Assembly: GCA_007449985.2 (NCBI GenBank)
Contig: VIIQ02000008.1
Coordinates: 124,001 to 188,000, forward strand
DNA: 64,000 nucleotides
From: Desmodesmus armatus
Taxonomy: Eukaryota > Chlorophyta > Chlorophyceae > Sphaeropleales > Scenedesmaceae
Direction of reading: 5' to 3'
The stretch's first letter is position 1. The number at the start of each line of letters is the position of its first letter. Both the position numbers and the translations under genes were made by a program. Below the pieces are notes generated by a model, which saw nothing but the letters and a program-made list of their open reading frames with translations, did not search any database and was not told the origin of the DNA. Positions 11,431 to 24,267 of this stretch are shown one piece after another.

Positions 11431-12554
11431 GTGGCTTGGGGAGCAGTAGCAGCCAGCCCAGGTGTGCTATGAGCAACTCTCAGCCTGCTGTGCACTACAG
11501 ATCGTGCATTTGGTGTTACTGTTAACTAAACAGCAGCAAAAATGTGAAGATACGCCCTTTGCTGCTGCCACCCTGTGTCGGTGTTGCTGCTTCTGCTGCT
11601 CAACGTTGGAAGGGACGTACATGCAAGGGGAGTGATGACTTTCGGCTGATCAAACGTTACATGCATAGCACAAGAAGCAACAAATGGTCTGTCCGCGCTT
11701 GGGAGACGAATGCCGCTCCGTTGGGCCAGGTTTTGAAGCAAGCTGTCGGACTCCACGCAAATCCAACGCTGCCGGCAAAGCGCCACCCCAACCTGGTTCA
11801 TCAAAAAAACAAGACTAACCGCTATGCATGTTCCACGAGGTCTTATGGCCACCCATCCAACCGGCCAGCCTGGCAGGCAACACCGGGGCAAAGTGCAGCT
11901 TGACACATGCATAAGGCACATAACAAGTACCATGCGCGGCCCAACGGCCTAAGAGACACCATAGAGTACAGTTATATACGCCTCGGGGCTGACCGATGAC
12001 CACCCAGCTACAGTGTAGTTGATTGACCTCTCACTTTGCTGATGCGGTCAACAGTGTCAACCTGACACAACAGTACTGAGTAAACACCATCGATGGCAAA
12101 TGCAGACTGAAGTAAATGTAATGGCTCGTAAGCAATTGTCAACTAGCATGCCGCAACAACTGTCTGCCTGCCGCCATGCTGGCTCAAAGCATAACATGCT
12201 ATAACCTGCCCGAGCTGCCACCCAGAGCTAAGCATAATCCATGCAGCAAGGCAGCAGCCTGAAAGCTTACTTGAGTAACCACAGCCCCCCCCCCCGCACA
12301 CTTGCATGTATCCAAGTACTCCCTCTGTCGACACTTACACCACCCCACCACCCTCACGCATGGCCCAACCACAACCTCATGCTCACAGGTTGTGGCCATG
12401 GCATGAACGTGTTAGACCAGCCACCAGCCAGTGCACGCCTACTGCCTTGCAGCACGGCCCTGTTGCAAGCCAGGCTCTTGCGCCATCACAGTGTTCCCAA
12501 CAGAGCCTGCAGAGCCCTCTGGCGACAGCTGGAACATGCTGTCCTGCCCTGTGG
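11431..12554. other. Intergenic: OPR promoter side and 3' flank of the membrane-protein gene
   Basis: Upstream region of the OPR gene and downstream region of the next minus-strand gene. The minus strand reads TGTAA at 12339-12335, 216 bases past that gene's stop, a likely poly(A) signal. No convincing exon was found in either direction. Confidence 0.55.
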
Positions 12555-15500
12555 TCAACAATATGGCTCTGCTCGGCAAGGGGCCTGCCTGCCACTGCTG
12601 CTGCTCCTGCTGCGGTGCTGTATCCTGGGCCTCCTGCTGCTGCTGCTGGGGGCCCAGGGGCTGGGCTTCACAGCAACCGTCACCTCAGAGTCATCGACAC
12701 TAGACACAGGCTCTGAGGGGTCTGGGGCAGTCAGCTGCACAGGCGGGACACACAGCAGCACATGATGCAGGACGCGGCCTTAGTAAGCAAGAAACACACT
12801 CCAAGGCCCCAGCACACAGCAAGCACATACTGTGCAACAGTGGAAAAGCTTCGCTGTTGGTTGCTGCTTCACCGCAGACAAGCCGCCGCCGGTCAAACAA
12901 GTCCAGGAGAGAGGCATGCCTTTGCACACTGCTGCACGATGTCTGTGACTCGTCTGGAGCCCAACCATGCTCGCCTCATGCATGCTGCGCAGCATATGTA
13001 CCTGCCACATATGCTGCGCAGCATGCATGATGCGAGCATGCGTGGGATCCAGACACACCACAGATTTTGTGTAGCGTGTGCACACAGCTGTGGCGAGTGC
13101 GGTTCACTCACGTATGCCAGTGTGTGCATGAACTCTGTCATGCTAAGTGTGTCGGGAGCTGCCTGGGCCCCTGTGTCAAAGGGATCCTCCAGCATCACAC
13201 TCAAAGTGTACAGACTCATCAGCATGATCTGCAGCTGTGGTAGCAGCAGCGGCAGCAGCAGCAACACAAGGTGCGCACACAGACAGCCAAACAAACACAG
13301 CAGGCAGCCGCAGGGGCATCAAAGCAGGGCGGCAGGAAAAAGGGGGGGGGGTCAAAAAGGGGTGCATCAATCTTCCATGGTATGCAGCAGTGAGCTTGGT
13401 TGCTTTCACAACCACACATGCAGGACTTTGTTGCTTTGATGTGTTCGTGTCGGACGCAGCCTTGCTGTCCCTGCTGTGGTGTCAAAACCTGAATCTGCCG
13501 ATTTGCACACAACACATGCTCCGCAAGCTCACTCACAATGCAGCCGACCACGATGGCGAACACCTGCCCCGCCGCCGTGACAGGCCGCCCAATGAGCCCC
13601 CAACCGGCCAGGAAGCTGCCGCTGAGCAGGGGTGCCACCAGCACCACAGCAGGCCGCAGCATCACACGCAGCAGCAGCGGGCTGCGCAGGTCCTTGACGG
13701 ACAGCAGCGCCTGCAGGGAGGCCGTCAGCGGCACCAGCAGCTGAACAAGCGCCAGCGCCTGCACAGACGCAATCAGTAATTGGATGTTCACTGAACACCG
13801 GCCGTTTGAGGAGCTAATACAAGGCTCATTGGCCAAATCAACAACCACAGCAATGTCCCAGCTGTGCTATCACAACTGGTATCATTGTTGCGAAACGTTG
13901 AGGAGCCGTGTGTGAAAGTGCGCAACACAGAGGCCCCGGCACACACAAGATGAAGGAAGGTGGAGTTGCAGGGAAAGCCAGTCGAGAGGCCCAGCAAGAC
14001 GAGGATGCTGGGTCAGGGTGTGCTAAAAGGTATCGACTGGGCATGGCGGCCAGTTTCGAAGTGAGGGGGGCTGCTTGGCTGACATGTTGACCCACCGACA
14101 CCCAGTGGTGCTCTGACTGTCAGTGTCATGTCACTGGTTGGACTGGCTGCCAGTGTTTGCACAAGCCAGGCTGTCGACCCGCCAACCCTTGCCACACCTG
14201 GAAACAACCCTGCCGTTGAACGATAACTGTTCAACGCCCTTGCTGCAAAACGGCTCCTCAACTGTGTGCTGCTGCTGCTGCTGCTGCTGCTGGTTGAGAA
14301 TTGCCCTGCAAGACGCACGACATCCTGATGCAGGCAGCTGCTACTGTGGGTACAGCTAACCACTCGCCTCCTGGCTGCCCGCCAAGGCATCACACCCACT
14401 GACCTGCTGTACATACGGTCTCCCCGCTTCCGTGTCGCTGCAGTACGCCAGCAGCGCTGCAGCAGAGTCCATCAGCCGCCGCATACAGCTGTGCACCTGC
14501 CGCAGCCGCTGACCCATGTCTGCACCCAGCACCAGCTGTAGGCAGGCGCAGCAACAAAATACACACAACACTCAGCTCTTTTCTTATCTTGCAGCGGCAG
14601 CAGCGCAGGTAGGCCAAGGACCACCCTGACACAGGCCCAATGTTGGATGCGTGTTGGAAGCATTGCCAGTGCCCCGCTGTTGCACTGCAGGGGGTTCAGG
14701 TAGGAACGTCTGCCAATGCAATTTGTCACACAGCGATACAAGCACAAGGTGTGTCCAACAGGGTGGGGTGACCTGTTGACGCGTGACACCCTCTACTACA
14801 AGCAAGCCTGTCATGCCGTGCAATCCTGGCAGCGCTGCTGCTTGCCAGCCTGCAGCCGCCCCAGTGGGGCACTGCCCCCTCAGGACCTGCCCTGCTTGCT
14901 CACCAGTCTGCTGTTTGCTGGCAGCACCTCCCCCTTGAGCAGGCCAGTACCAAAGTGGTGGCTGCTGATGGTGCGCGGCTGAGACAGATAACCCTGCAGC
15001 TGGACTGCACAGCACAGCACAGCACAGCGCATAGCAACAATGACTAAAGCATAGAACATCAAGCTCAGCCCCGGTTGCTCCATAGAGAGCACATGCACAA
15101 GCCTCTTAGACCGGCTATTGTCAAGAGGTCGGCAAGCTGCCCCGCCATATGATCGGCACTTGTGGAACTGGTCAGTTGCATTGCTGCAACTCAGCAGTCA
15201 GGCCAGGTACAAGGTGTACCTGTATGCTGCTGCAGTGAGCCTGACAGCACCAGCCTGCTCTGTGATCAGCCCCCTGCTCCACTGAGCGGCCTGGCCCCTC
15301 ACGCATAGCGCAGCTGCTGTGTGCTGCTTCACTACTCCGCAGACTCTCTATACAAGCAGCAGCCAGGCCAGTGCGATGTGCGCATGTATGCAACTGCGCT
15401 GTGCCTGCCAAAGCCAACACTGCCAGCGATGCCAGCAACAGCCCTGCACAGCCTGCACCCCACTCACGCATGGTGTCACTTATGGCATCATCCAGCTGCG

Positions 15501-16513
15501 CCAGCAGGTGCAGGGCACCACTGGAGCCCAGGCTGGCATGTAGTGCATACACACCCACCACATGTGACTGGACTGCAGGACACATGCAGCAGAGCAGGAC
15601 AGCAGGAGGCCAGCACAAACCTTGTTGCAGGAAAGACGGCGCCCCATGCAGTCAGCACCGGAGTCATTTGACTTACTGTCCTGCAGGTTCTGGGCATGTG
15701 CTGGACAAGCTGCAGACTGCCAGCACAGTCTTCAATACGGCCCCTCTCAAATTCATGACGTTTGCATGCTGCTGCAAGCAGACAGTGTGCTGGGCAGAGT
15801 GCCAGCTGCATACCTTGCTCAAGGTGTCTTTGTGCTTCCAGGCGCCGGTTTGCAGTCTGAGCGCGTTGTAGGCAGGCATGAACAGCAGGAAATGGCGCAT
15901 GCGTCCAAGAAGGTCAAAGATGCAGGAGAGGTGTGTCTGGGGCTGAAAGCTGCTGCTGCTGTCTGCTAAAGATGCCGAAAGAGGCTGACAGTGGAGCTGC
16001 AACACGTGTGCCAGTCCTTGTCAAGTACTCTCTGCCACGCTGCACAAACTGTGCTCATGCATGGCATGCGACAGCAACTCAACCACTGTCAGTACACGCA
16101 GTCAGTACTGGTCTGTGCCTCCACACTGCTTGAACTTGGCTTTGCCTTGTGCAGACAGACGATGTGTCGAGAATGCATGCCAGCCTGTTGCTGGTGCTCA
16201 CCATGTACACCAAGCCAAGGCACGGAAGGTATATCAGCAGCGCTATTGGGATCATTATTGACCCCTCTGCTGCTGCCATGGCACCGTCCTTGTAGTTTGC
16301 ATAGAAGACAACGCACAGGATGACCAGCAGCACTGATATCCACGCTGACCAGGACAGCAGCACGATCTGCACGCATATGGCAATGCTGATGTCCACAATA
16401 CTTTGCCCTAGACTTGGTAGCAACAGCTGCCGTGTGCGAGGTATCGCAGGAGTCACTGTCAGGCCCCTGGCTTTGAGAGACAGCGCTATCTGTTTCTGCG
16501 GGTTTGTACCCAT
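12555..16513 (-). CDS. Multi-pass membrane protein, function unknown
   Basis: Phase-consistent minus-strand exons are 16513-16202, 15996-15814, 15572-15468, 15004-14904, 14535-14404, 14261-14198, 13758-13537, 13228-13112 and 12734-12555. At least one small exon (about 15771-15677, and one between 14198 and 13758) is unresolved. Exon 1 encodes two hydrophobic helices (IVDISIAICVQIVLLSWSAW and IMIPIALLIYLPCLGLVYM). A middle soluble region is helical. The 13758 exon has further membrane segments (VMLRPAVVLVAPLLSGSFLA and QVFAIVVGCI). The next exon carries LEDPFDTG, reminiscent of the 'NPF/DPF' motif after the last helix of bestrophin-like and DUF4239-like proteins, but I do not recognise the family. 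The C-terminus is Ser/Arg-rich. It is divergent from NDUFB9 across about 365 bases. I cannot assign a function. Confidence 0.6.
12953..13053. repeat. 47-bp near-perfect inverted repeat (intronic hairpin)
   Basis: Arms of about 47 bases (from TCTGGAGCCC to GCGCAGCATATGT) pair with about four mismatches around a 7-base loop. It lies in the last intron of the membrane-protein gene, between the exons ending at 13112 and starting at 12734. It could be a small-RNA precursor or a tiny fold-back element; no target-site duplication was noticed. Confidence 0.65.
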
Positions 16514-16878
16514 GGGACAGGCTTTGCTGTGGAGTGCTCAGAGGGTACTTTGACACACTACCAGCACATTGTGCAATTCCAGTCACATTTTCAATGCACA
16601 ACACATGACACAGCCAGCCATCCAGCCAGCTCAACAACAATTTTGACCCCCAGGGCCTACAGGGCAAGGGTTCTGCGCTGGTGCTATGTCGAGGCATCGC
16701 GCAATTCGTTAAGCCGTACTGTACGTGATTCACATCAGGAACGAGTCAGAGCCTGGTCCGTGTTGGTGGGAGAGCTTCAGTGGCGAAGCAGATCTAAGCT
16801 CAGCAGAGCAGGCGCAGGAGCCTGGACAGCAGCCCTGCCTGCTGAGCAGAAAGTCCTCACCTCACACAGCTTGTCAGC
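16514..16878. promoter_or_regulatory. Divergent promoter region
   Basis: About 365 bases separate the first ATG of the membrane-protein gene (minus) from the NDUFB9 ATG (plus), so both promoters must lie here or overlap. No clear TATA box or other named element was identified. Confidence 0.4.
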
Positions 16879-18134
16879 ATGTCTCTGCTGTCGCCCCACA
16901 GACAGCGGGCGATGCACCTCTATAGACATGCGCTGAAGACGTGCTTAGACTGGTCGGGCAACAGGGCGCAGTGGTATGTTAGGGTAAGTGACGGGCCTGA
17001 CAATCTGTTTGCAATGCACTGCACCTGCCGTGCCTCAGCTCACCCCTGCCTTTGTCCCCACCCCCCTTCCCACCCCCCACAGTCAAGGGCCATCAGGGCA
17101 GAGTTTGAGGCAAACAGGAACCTGGTAAGTGCTGGGCGGGTGTGCTGGATGTCCCGGCTGCGCATTGAGGTTGTGCAGAACGTCCCACTGCTTCTTGGCG
17201 TGTCTGCAGGACAATCGGGAAACAGCAGAGCGCATGCTCACACATGGCGAGCAGCTGCTAGCAGAATGGAGGCACCCAGACCCCATCATTGGTGAGTACA
17301 GCAGCTGCAGGCTACAGTGATGCAGTTACTACGTTCAGCCAAGCAATGGGACTTGCCATATGGACAGACCCAGCTGCCCCCACACGCAGGCAGCAGTGCG
17401 ATGGCAGCGGCAGCAGCATAGATGCGTCTTCAGCAGTTGCCCCACAGCAAGCCCTACAGCATATGCTGATAACCAGTAGCCGTGACTGTCCCGGCAGCAC
17501 AGTGTCGCACAGTGCCAACAAACAGTGACACTGCTGCATGCCAGGCTTGGGAGGGGCACCTGGTGGCACTGTGGTGCCCTTGCCCAACACTGCAATCAGG
17601 GTTCACAACCTCTTCTGGTGCGAGCAGCGTTTACGATTTGTGCGGCAACACCCACCCTGTGCCCCGCACTGCCTTGCACTGCAGAGCCCTACTATGTTGG
17701 CGGTACAGCCTTCAGCAGGAACCCACCCATGCCCAAGGACGTGAGTGGCCTGCTGTCTGTTGTGCCAGTGAAGCTGCAGCTTTGGGAGGGGTGATTGGCA
17801 GCAGCAGCTGCAGCTGTTCTTTCTTCTCTTTCTTTCTTTCACTCATGCAGCAGTTGCGAAGAGTCCCAACAGGTTGTTCGCCAAATGCATGCCATGCTGG
17901 GCCTCGGACTTGCCTGCTGTTTGGACGGCATTTGCAAAGGGCAATCAGTGTCCAGTCCCTAGACGTCCTGGTTGATATGCATCACCAAGCAGGTTGCCAT
18001 CTTGAAATGCTGCCGTGCTACTGCTCACTGCTAGTTGCTGTATGTGTGTTCCTGCTTGCTTTTGCTCGTGTCCTGTGCAACTACAGATCAAGATCTGCAT
18101 GGACTTTGGCAGGGAGGGCTACCACGGGAACTGA
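16879..18134 (+). CDS. NDUFB9: NADH:ubiquinone oxidoreductase subunit B9 (complex I LYR protein, B22)
   Basis: Five exons: 16879-16983, 17083-17124, 17210-17291, 17685-17740 and 18087-18134, with phases that fit exactly, giving 110 residues. Plant B22 proteins are similar in length. The LYR motif is at residues 14-16 (RQRAMHLYRHALKTCLDW). The middle has EQLLAEWRHPDPII followed by GGTAFSRNPPMP, matching the family's 'WRHPDPYI...GGSKFCRNP' region. The protein is an accessory subunit of the membrane arm of mitochondrial complex I and binds acyl carrier protein through its LYR fold. The first exon starts ten codons before the LYR helix. No frame break was seen. It is divergent from the membrane-protein gene. 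Assignment is confident. Confidence 0.9.
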
Positions 18135-19439
18135 CAGCATACAGCCGTGTGTACAGCGCGCAGTCCAGCAGCAAGCTAAGCTCAGCAGCGCCGTGGGAGC
18201 ACGCGAGGCCAGCAGCAGTCTCAGAACTGCATCAAGCCGTGCAGTGCAGCAGCCGAGGCGGCTGGAGCAGCCAATCGCTCTGCACCTACATTCTCAGCAC
18301 ATGCGACGCTGGAGCGTTCAGCTGGGCAGTATTGTGTTTGTTGGTGAGCATTGTGCTCGCGCTGCAAGCAATGGCAGCGGAACATGAAGTGCTACAGGCT
18401 TACGCCCCGGGAGGTCATTGTTCCCTGCTGTTTGTGGCAGGTGCGTCCAGCTTGTGGGCTGCTGCTGATTGGCAGGCAGGGTTGCTGAAGCATCCCACCC
18501 TGTTGTGCAGCAGTAACCTGCAGCTATCAGATGCTACGATGTGTTGAGCATGCCTATGAAGCCACCTGACTGGGTTGTGTTGCAGTTACGCAGTTCTTGA
18601 ATGTTTCTGAATGCTTGTGAAGATACAGTTTGTTTTGGGTCCTTGCAGCCCTTTTTGGTGCAGTCAGCAGCAGTATGACAAGGGTGAGCTCACCCTTGAG
18701 CGCATCGATGATAGTATGCAGGGGTGATCCTAGCGTAGCTACGCTTCTACTACCCCTGATGGTATGTTGGTGCCTGGTTTGATGGTTGTGTGGCCTGGGA
18801 GTACCGTCATGAGGGAAATCACCTGGTGCAGCCCTGCTGCATGCCCTCCTCTTGTCCATGTCCAGGATGCTGGTTTCAGTCCTGGGCACCTCTGGGTAAA
18901 ATACTTTCTCTTCAGTGTGGTAGGGCAGGATGATGTCGAGGAGGTTAAGTGTGGTTCAATTTAGGCAGGCAAGTGTGCACAGTCAGGGGCCAGCCTGTCA
19001 GCAAGGCACCAACAAGGTGTCATGGCCACGTTGTAGCTCAACACGAAAACCTTTGGCAAACGCAGTACACACTGCATAGCACAAGGTGCATCCTCATCCT
19101 CCCACAGTGACTGTGACCATACATTGGATACCTGTCAGCATCGACTGCTCGCAGCTGTGAGAGCTGTACAGTGTAGGGATGGGCTATCCCTTTGGCTTGC
19201 GTATCTTCAATTTGATAGGGTTCAGACAGCACACTCTGTGTCAACACACGACACAAAGCACGACCTCACATCCAATGCACCACTGTCACTGGGGCGTAGG
19301 TCTTGGTGTGCTGCAGAACCGGGTCAATTCGGTACTGTACCCAGTGAAACGTTGATTTACTCCACGAACGTATTGTTTATCGGCTCGCAGTCGTTGCCTG
19401 GCGTGAGAGGGTAGTGCATTTTTTCTGTGGACGATCGCC
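18135..19439. other. Intergenic region between NDUFB9 and the kinase gene
   Basis: Presumed NDUFB9 3' flank and promoter of the kinase gene. It contains a perfect 14-base palindrome (AGCGTAGCTACGCT) at 18732-18745. No exon was recognised on either strand. Confidence 0.5.
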
Positions 19440-22400
19440 ATGAAGGCACTCCAGCCACGTCAAACGGCTCTGTCGGGCTCTCAAACAACACACAACCCAA
19501 TCTTACCCTCAAAGTGTCAGCGCAAGCAGCAGCGGGTGACACAGGCGGTGGCAATTCCGGAGATAGCCAGCATAGCATCTACTGTACAGACCTTTGTTGA
19601 CACAATTGCATCAGCAGCACCTGAGCCGCTGCAGCCAGCAGTGCAGGTTATTGGAGGAGACATCGCCTCAGTGGCAGCACTGTCACCAACAATTGCTGGC
19701 GTCATGCGGCTGACGGTGGGTGTGGTGACCCCTCACTTCTGCTGTCTGGACGTGCCTTCACCCCCAGCAACCCTTGATCACGGCTAGATCGCATATCCAT
19801 GAACCATTTCAAACTGTGGATATGTTTGAACACAGCTTCACTAGCAATTGGGTATCCGTGGGTGCTGCTGTGCTGCTGCTGCAGGGCCTCTACTATCTCT
19901 TTGGCACTGCCCCCAACCCGGTGCTGGGCGCACTGGACTTTTACGTCGCGCAGCCATTCTTTGATTTATTCAAGAAGAAATATGACGCACCCAATTTTGC
20001 CCTCAGGGAAAAGTAAGTACTGCAGAGCTACAGCCAGGGAGCTTTTGCATCACTGTAGCTTGCAGTTCAGTGTGCATGACAAGGTATGATACTGTGTGTG
20101 GGCGGGAAAGTGACACGGTCAAGTGAAGGTGTGAAGGTGGTGAAGGTGTGTAGCCAAAGCAAGTGCACGCCTTCCACCACACAATTGACTGTGTCACTTC
20201 CTTGCTCACACACATAATCACACCCTGTCATACTCTGAGTGCAAGTCTGCAGCCACTCTGTAGTCGAGCCGTTGTGTTGGCGCGGAGCAGCTGTCTCCCC
20301 TCCCCCCTAAAACAGCGCTAGCGACACCGCCAGCCCAGACCGCCAGCTAGCACACCTGCTGCAATGCCCTAACCCTCACACCAGTGCTAGTCAGCCCCCC
20401 CCCCCTCCCAGACAGCCAGTACACTGCACTTCTACTACTACTAAACTGGGTCAGGGCCACGCCTGCGCCCTTTCTGGAGCCAAACTAGGCTCATAGGCCA
20501 AACTAGGCACTTCATAAAGGGTTCCCACCCCATGCACCTGTGACCGTACATCAGCTGCTGCTGATGGTGTGGTACCAGGTGCTGCTGCTGGCTTATAATT
20601 GCATCAGCAGCGCAGTTTGGTGGTGCTCGTCGGGCCCCAACTAATTGTACAACAGCGGTGGCAGCCACAGGAGCGGCAGCAGGGGCACCATTTCACTTGC
20701 ATGGCTGGTTGGGGGCTGAGGGAGGGGGGTTTAGACCTTTGCAGGCAACATGGTCGGGGTCATTTGTGTCGATTCTGCACATGGCTACCTACGAGCAGCC
20801 GCATCAGCTGCGGCAATAGCAGCGGCAGGGGCAGTAGCAGCAGCAGCAGATCAGCACACATTATCCAGAGGGTTCAAACCCAGGCAGGCAACCTGGTAGA
20901 GGCCACTTGTGTGGTGTGCACCAGTACCTGCAGCTGCTGCTAGGGAGCTGATTGCTGTTGCTGTTGGCTGCTGCTGTACGTGTTGTGTGCAGGCTGGGAG
21001 GTGGCAACTTTGGTGTGACTTTTGAGGCCATCAAGCTGCAGGTGAGGACGCTAAACCCTACGCTAGCAATTCTCAACACAAAGCCCTAATTACAAACCTG
21101 CCTCATTACAAACCTGTGAGGCCATCAAGCTGCAAGTCAGGAGGGCGGTGCGGCAACACCAGGGGGCGCTGCGCCTTCCCTTTTGTCCGAGCACAGTTTC
21201 TGTCAAAGCCTGATATGTTTCAGACCAATGCAGCCCTTTGACTGTTTTTAGCCGAGAGAAGCTGATGAGAAGCTGTGCGCCAGGTCACCCCTAGCACCCC
21301 TTGCTCACTTCTTTCCTCATGTGTCATGTGCAACAGTTGAGCCTCTGACGCTGTGTGTCTGACATGGGTGCCCCTGTTTGTGTGCCTGTCTCTCCTGTGC
21401 CTGTCCCCACCTCCCAGCGTGAGGGAGAAACCGTCAGTCAGCGCGGTCAGCTCACTCCTGAGCAGAAGCAGCGGCGGGTGGTGCTCAAGAGGGTCAACCT
21501 AGACAAAGGAGGGGTCAGGTGGGTGGCAGGGAGGGGGAGTTGTGGATCCGAGGCGGTGAGGGGAGGGGCTGGGTGGGTTTTGTGTTACTGGGCCAATGCA
21601 GCAGCTGCATGCACCGCCAATAGTCAGCAGCTGTTTGGTTGGGGCTGCAGACCGTCTTTGTGCAGATGTTTGTGACCCGAAGTTGCATTGCGCGCACACA
21701 AAGGCAGGCTTGTCACAAGTGCCCGGTAGGCAATCAGGAAACAGTGCCATGTTCCACAACATTCACGCTGTTGCCCCCCTCCCACTGAGATCCCCCCCCG
21801 CCCCGCCCTCCCTACACACAGGCGTGACTTCCTGTCTGCTGGCACTATGGCAAAGGGAGCTGCTGAGTCTGGTGCTGCTGAGAGCTACATGTGTGCCAAG
21901 GTGGCGCGCAACCCACTGGTGCAGCGCTGCTGTGCAGCATACCTGGGGGAGTTTGAGGCGCAGCAGGGGGCAAACAACATACAGAAGGGCACGCAGTGGC
22001 TGGTGAGTGGGAGGGGGCAGTGGACGGGTACAGAGGGGCCAAGGGGGGGGGGGGAACTTCTGGACGGGTGCGGAGGGGCGGGATGGGGGGGGGGGGGACA
22101 GGTCAGAGCTGGAAGAGGGGGGTGGGGTAGTGCAGGTTGAGGGCCACCAACATACAGAAGGGCACGCAGTGGCTGGTACGTGTGGGGGGGGGGGGTACCC
22201 AGCTTGGGGCTTGGGGAGGGGGGCAGGGGATGGTTGAACCTGGCAGAGGGAATGGGGCCCCACGACATACAGAAGCAGCAGCAGTTAGCGAGGGGGTTGC
22301 GGGCAGAGGGGTCCGGCATGCAGACGTGTTGTTGTGGCTGTGCAGACATCATTGTGTGGTACCATCGTCAGGTAGGCACCAACATCTGTTGTTGTTAGTG

Positions 22401-24267
22401 CTATACTGCTGTCAGTCTGTGTCCGACAGTCTCTCCTGTACTTACCACTTGCTGCTGCTGCTGCTGCTGCTGCTGCTGTGTCAGGTGTGGAAGTTTGAGT
22501 CTGACAGCACTCTTGCTGATGCGTTGAGTGGCAACCTTGGTCAGTGGCCTGAGGACATAGAGGAGATCATGCTGGGAAAGGTGGACGACAGCCAACCAGT
22601 GGACAAGAGGGAGGCATCGGTGAGCTGGGGGGGGGGGGGGGGCAAGGGGTTGCTGTGTTGGCGATATGGCAATGCAGCCTTGCAAATGTTACAGGACTTT
22701 CTCAATGTGTTTTTTCAAGTGATGGAGCCAGCAGTCTCATGACGTCACTCAGCTGACTCATTGCTGTTGCTCTGTCGTGTCTTGCCGTGCTGTGCTGTGC
22801 TTTGCTGTGCTGTGCTCCAGGTGATCAAGGCAGTGTTGAAGCAGGTGCTGCAGGCCACCAGCAAGCTGCACAGCCTGGGCATCGTGCACAGAGACCTCAA
22901 GCCGGAAAACCTGCTGGTCACAGTCAATGGAGATGTAAGCAGGGATTGGGAGGCATTGGGATTGCTGAGGGGCACGGAGGAGGGGGGGGGGGACATGTGT
23001 GGGGGGGCAATGGGGCAAACCAGTCCATTGGGAGGTGGGGCTGGTTGAGTGGGGTATGATGGAGGGGTCTCAAACTTCAATGGGAGGGTTGGGCGGAAGG
23101 TGAGGGGGTCGAAGACGGCCAGAACGGCAGGCCAGACATCAAAGCTGAGCCTCGACCGTGGTGAAGAACGGTGAAGGATTCAAAGTCTGCATCACAAGGG
23201 ATAGCTTTACAAGGCAGTCAATCAATACCATGTGTGTGTCTGCTGCTGCTGTCGCTGTTGTAGATCAAGGTGATAGACTTTGGTGCTGCGTGTGACCTGG
23301 TGACTGGCATCAACTTCAACCCACTGTACGGCATGCTGGACCCACGATACAGCCCACCAGAGGAGCTCGTCATGCCACAGAGTGAGTGACAAACCACCCC
23401 GTTGGGGTTCAGGGACGCGTAGGGTTCACATGGGGGACGGAGACCTTGCTGGGCGCTTACTGTGTTGACAAATTGATGTGTGGTTGGGTGGGCGGCATGG
23501 CATCCAGCCCCGTCATGGTGGACCACAACCCGCTCATGCTCTGGGAGGCTGCAGAGTTTTCCCATAAATATCTGGTGGTGCTGATTTTCGCACCTAGGTG
23601 GTTTTGTTGCTTTTGCACAATGAATGAACTGCTGGCAAAGTGTCAAAAAGTATAACCGAGCGGCCTGCTGCCGTGTACCTGTCGCCAGACTTCCCGCGTG
23701 CGCCCACGCCCATCATCGCGGCGCTGCTGTCGCCGTTTGCGTGGTTCTACGGCCGGCCGGACCTGTTTGACTCCTACTCCGCAGGCATCCTGCTCATGCA
23801 GATGAGTGTGCCGCAGCTGCGCTCACCAGCAAACATACGGCAGTTCAACAACCAGCTGCGCAGCTTTGACCAGGTGAGGGCCGGGGGTTCACAGGCACAT
23901 GGGGCCATGGCATGACTCAAACTCATTGTAGTGAAGCAGGTGGAGGGTTGCGTGCAGGGTGCTGACGAAGTTCACTTGTCTGATGCGGGTGTGGCATCGC
24001 TCTGTACAGGGCTCACATGTGGGCATCTCAAGAGGGGAGCGGTTGTTGCTCACGCGTTCTGCCTGCCGGCCCTGTTTCCTGCAGAACCTTGAGAACTGGC
24101 GTCAGTACAACGGTCGCAACTACGACTTCACGCTGCTGGACCGCAACAACGGGGCGGGATGGGACCTGGCGCAGAAGCTGCTGGCCAAGCGCAACAAGTA
24201 CAACCGCGGCCGCTACAGCGTGGAGCAGGCGCTGCGCCACCGCTTCTTCCTGCCCGAGCTCTTTTAG
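19440..24267 (+). CDS. Chloroplast STT7/STN8-family protein kinase (STL1/STN8-like)
   Basis: Ten exons with consistent phases: 19440-19715, 19768-20012, 20993-21041, 21418-21518, 21822-22002, 22485-22619, 22821-22934, 23264-23381, 23641-23873 and 24085-24267; 544 residues. A Ser/Gln-rich transit peptide leads to a single membrane helix (about residues 113-135), then LGGGNFGV (glycine loop), VVLKRVN (ATP lysine), HRDLKPEN (near 352) and DFG (372). The C-lobe has LLSPFAWFYGRPDLFDSYSA and MSVPQLRSPANIRQFN, peculiar to thylakoid STN7/STN8 kinases, which phosphorylate LHCII or photosystem II core proteins. After the transit region I see no CxxxxC before the helix, the lumenal redox pair of STT7/STN7; the ending also looks more STN8-like. 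I therefore favour STL1/STN8, with STT7 as the alternative. Family assignment is firm. Confidence 0.85.
21026..21142 (+). repeat. Junction echo: duplicated exon 3 end, kinase gene
   Basis: GAGGCCATCAAGCTGCA followed by GGTGAGGA (the true exon 3 end) recurs 93 bases later as the same 17 bases followed by AGTCAGGA, inside the intron. The second copy has lost the strong donor. Confidence 0.65.
21973..22290 (+). repeat. Junction echo: exon 5 end present up to three times, kinase gene
   Basis: The exon 5 end and donor (ACATACAGAAGGGCACGCAG... then GTGAGT) recur in the intron at about 22150-22185 with a GTACGT donor, and a more decayed third copy begins at 22263. Long G runs separate the copies. 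Confidence 0.7.

Noticed and set aside
18035..18547. Plus-strand 170-residue open frame over the last NDUFB9 exon
   Set aside because: It is in another frame from the NDUFB9 exon at 18087-18134 and shows no family pattern.
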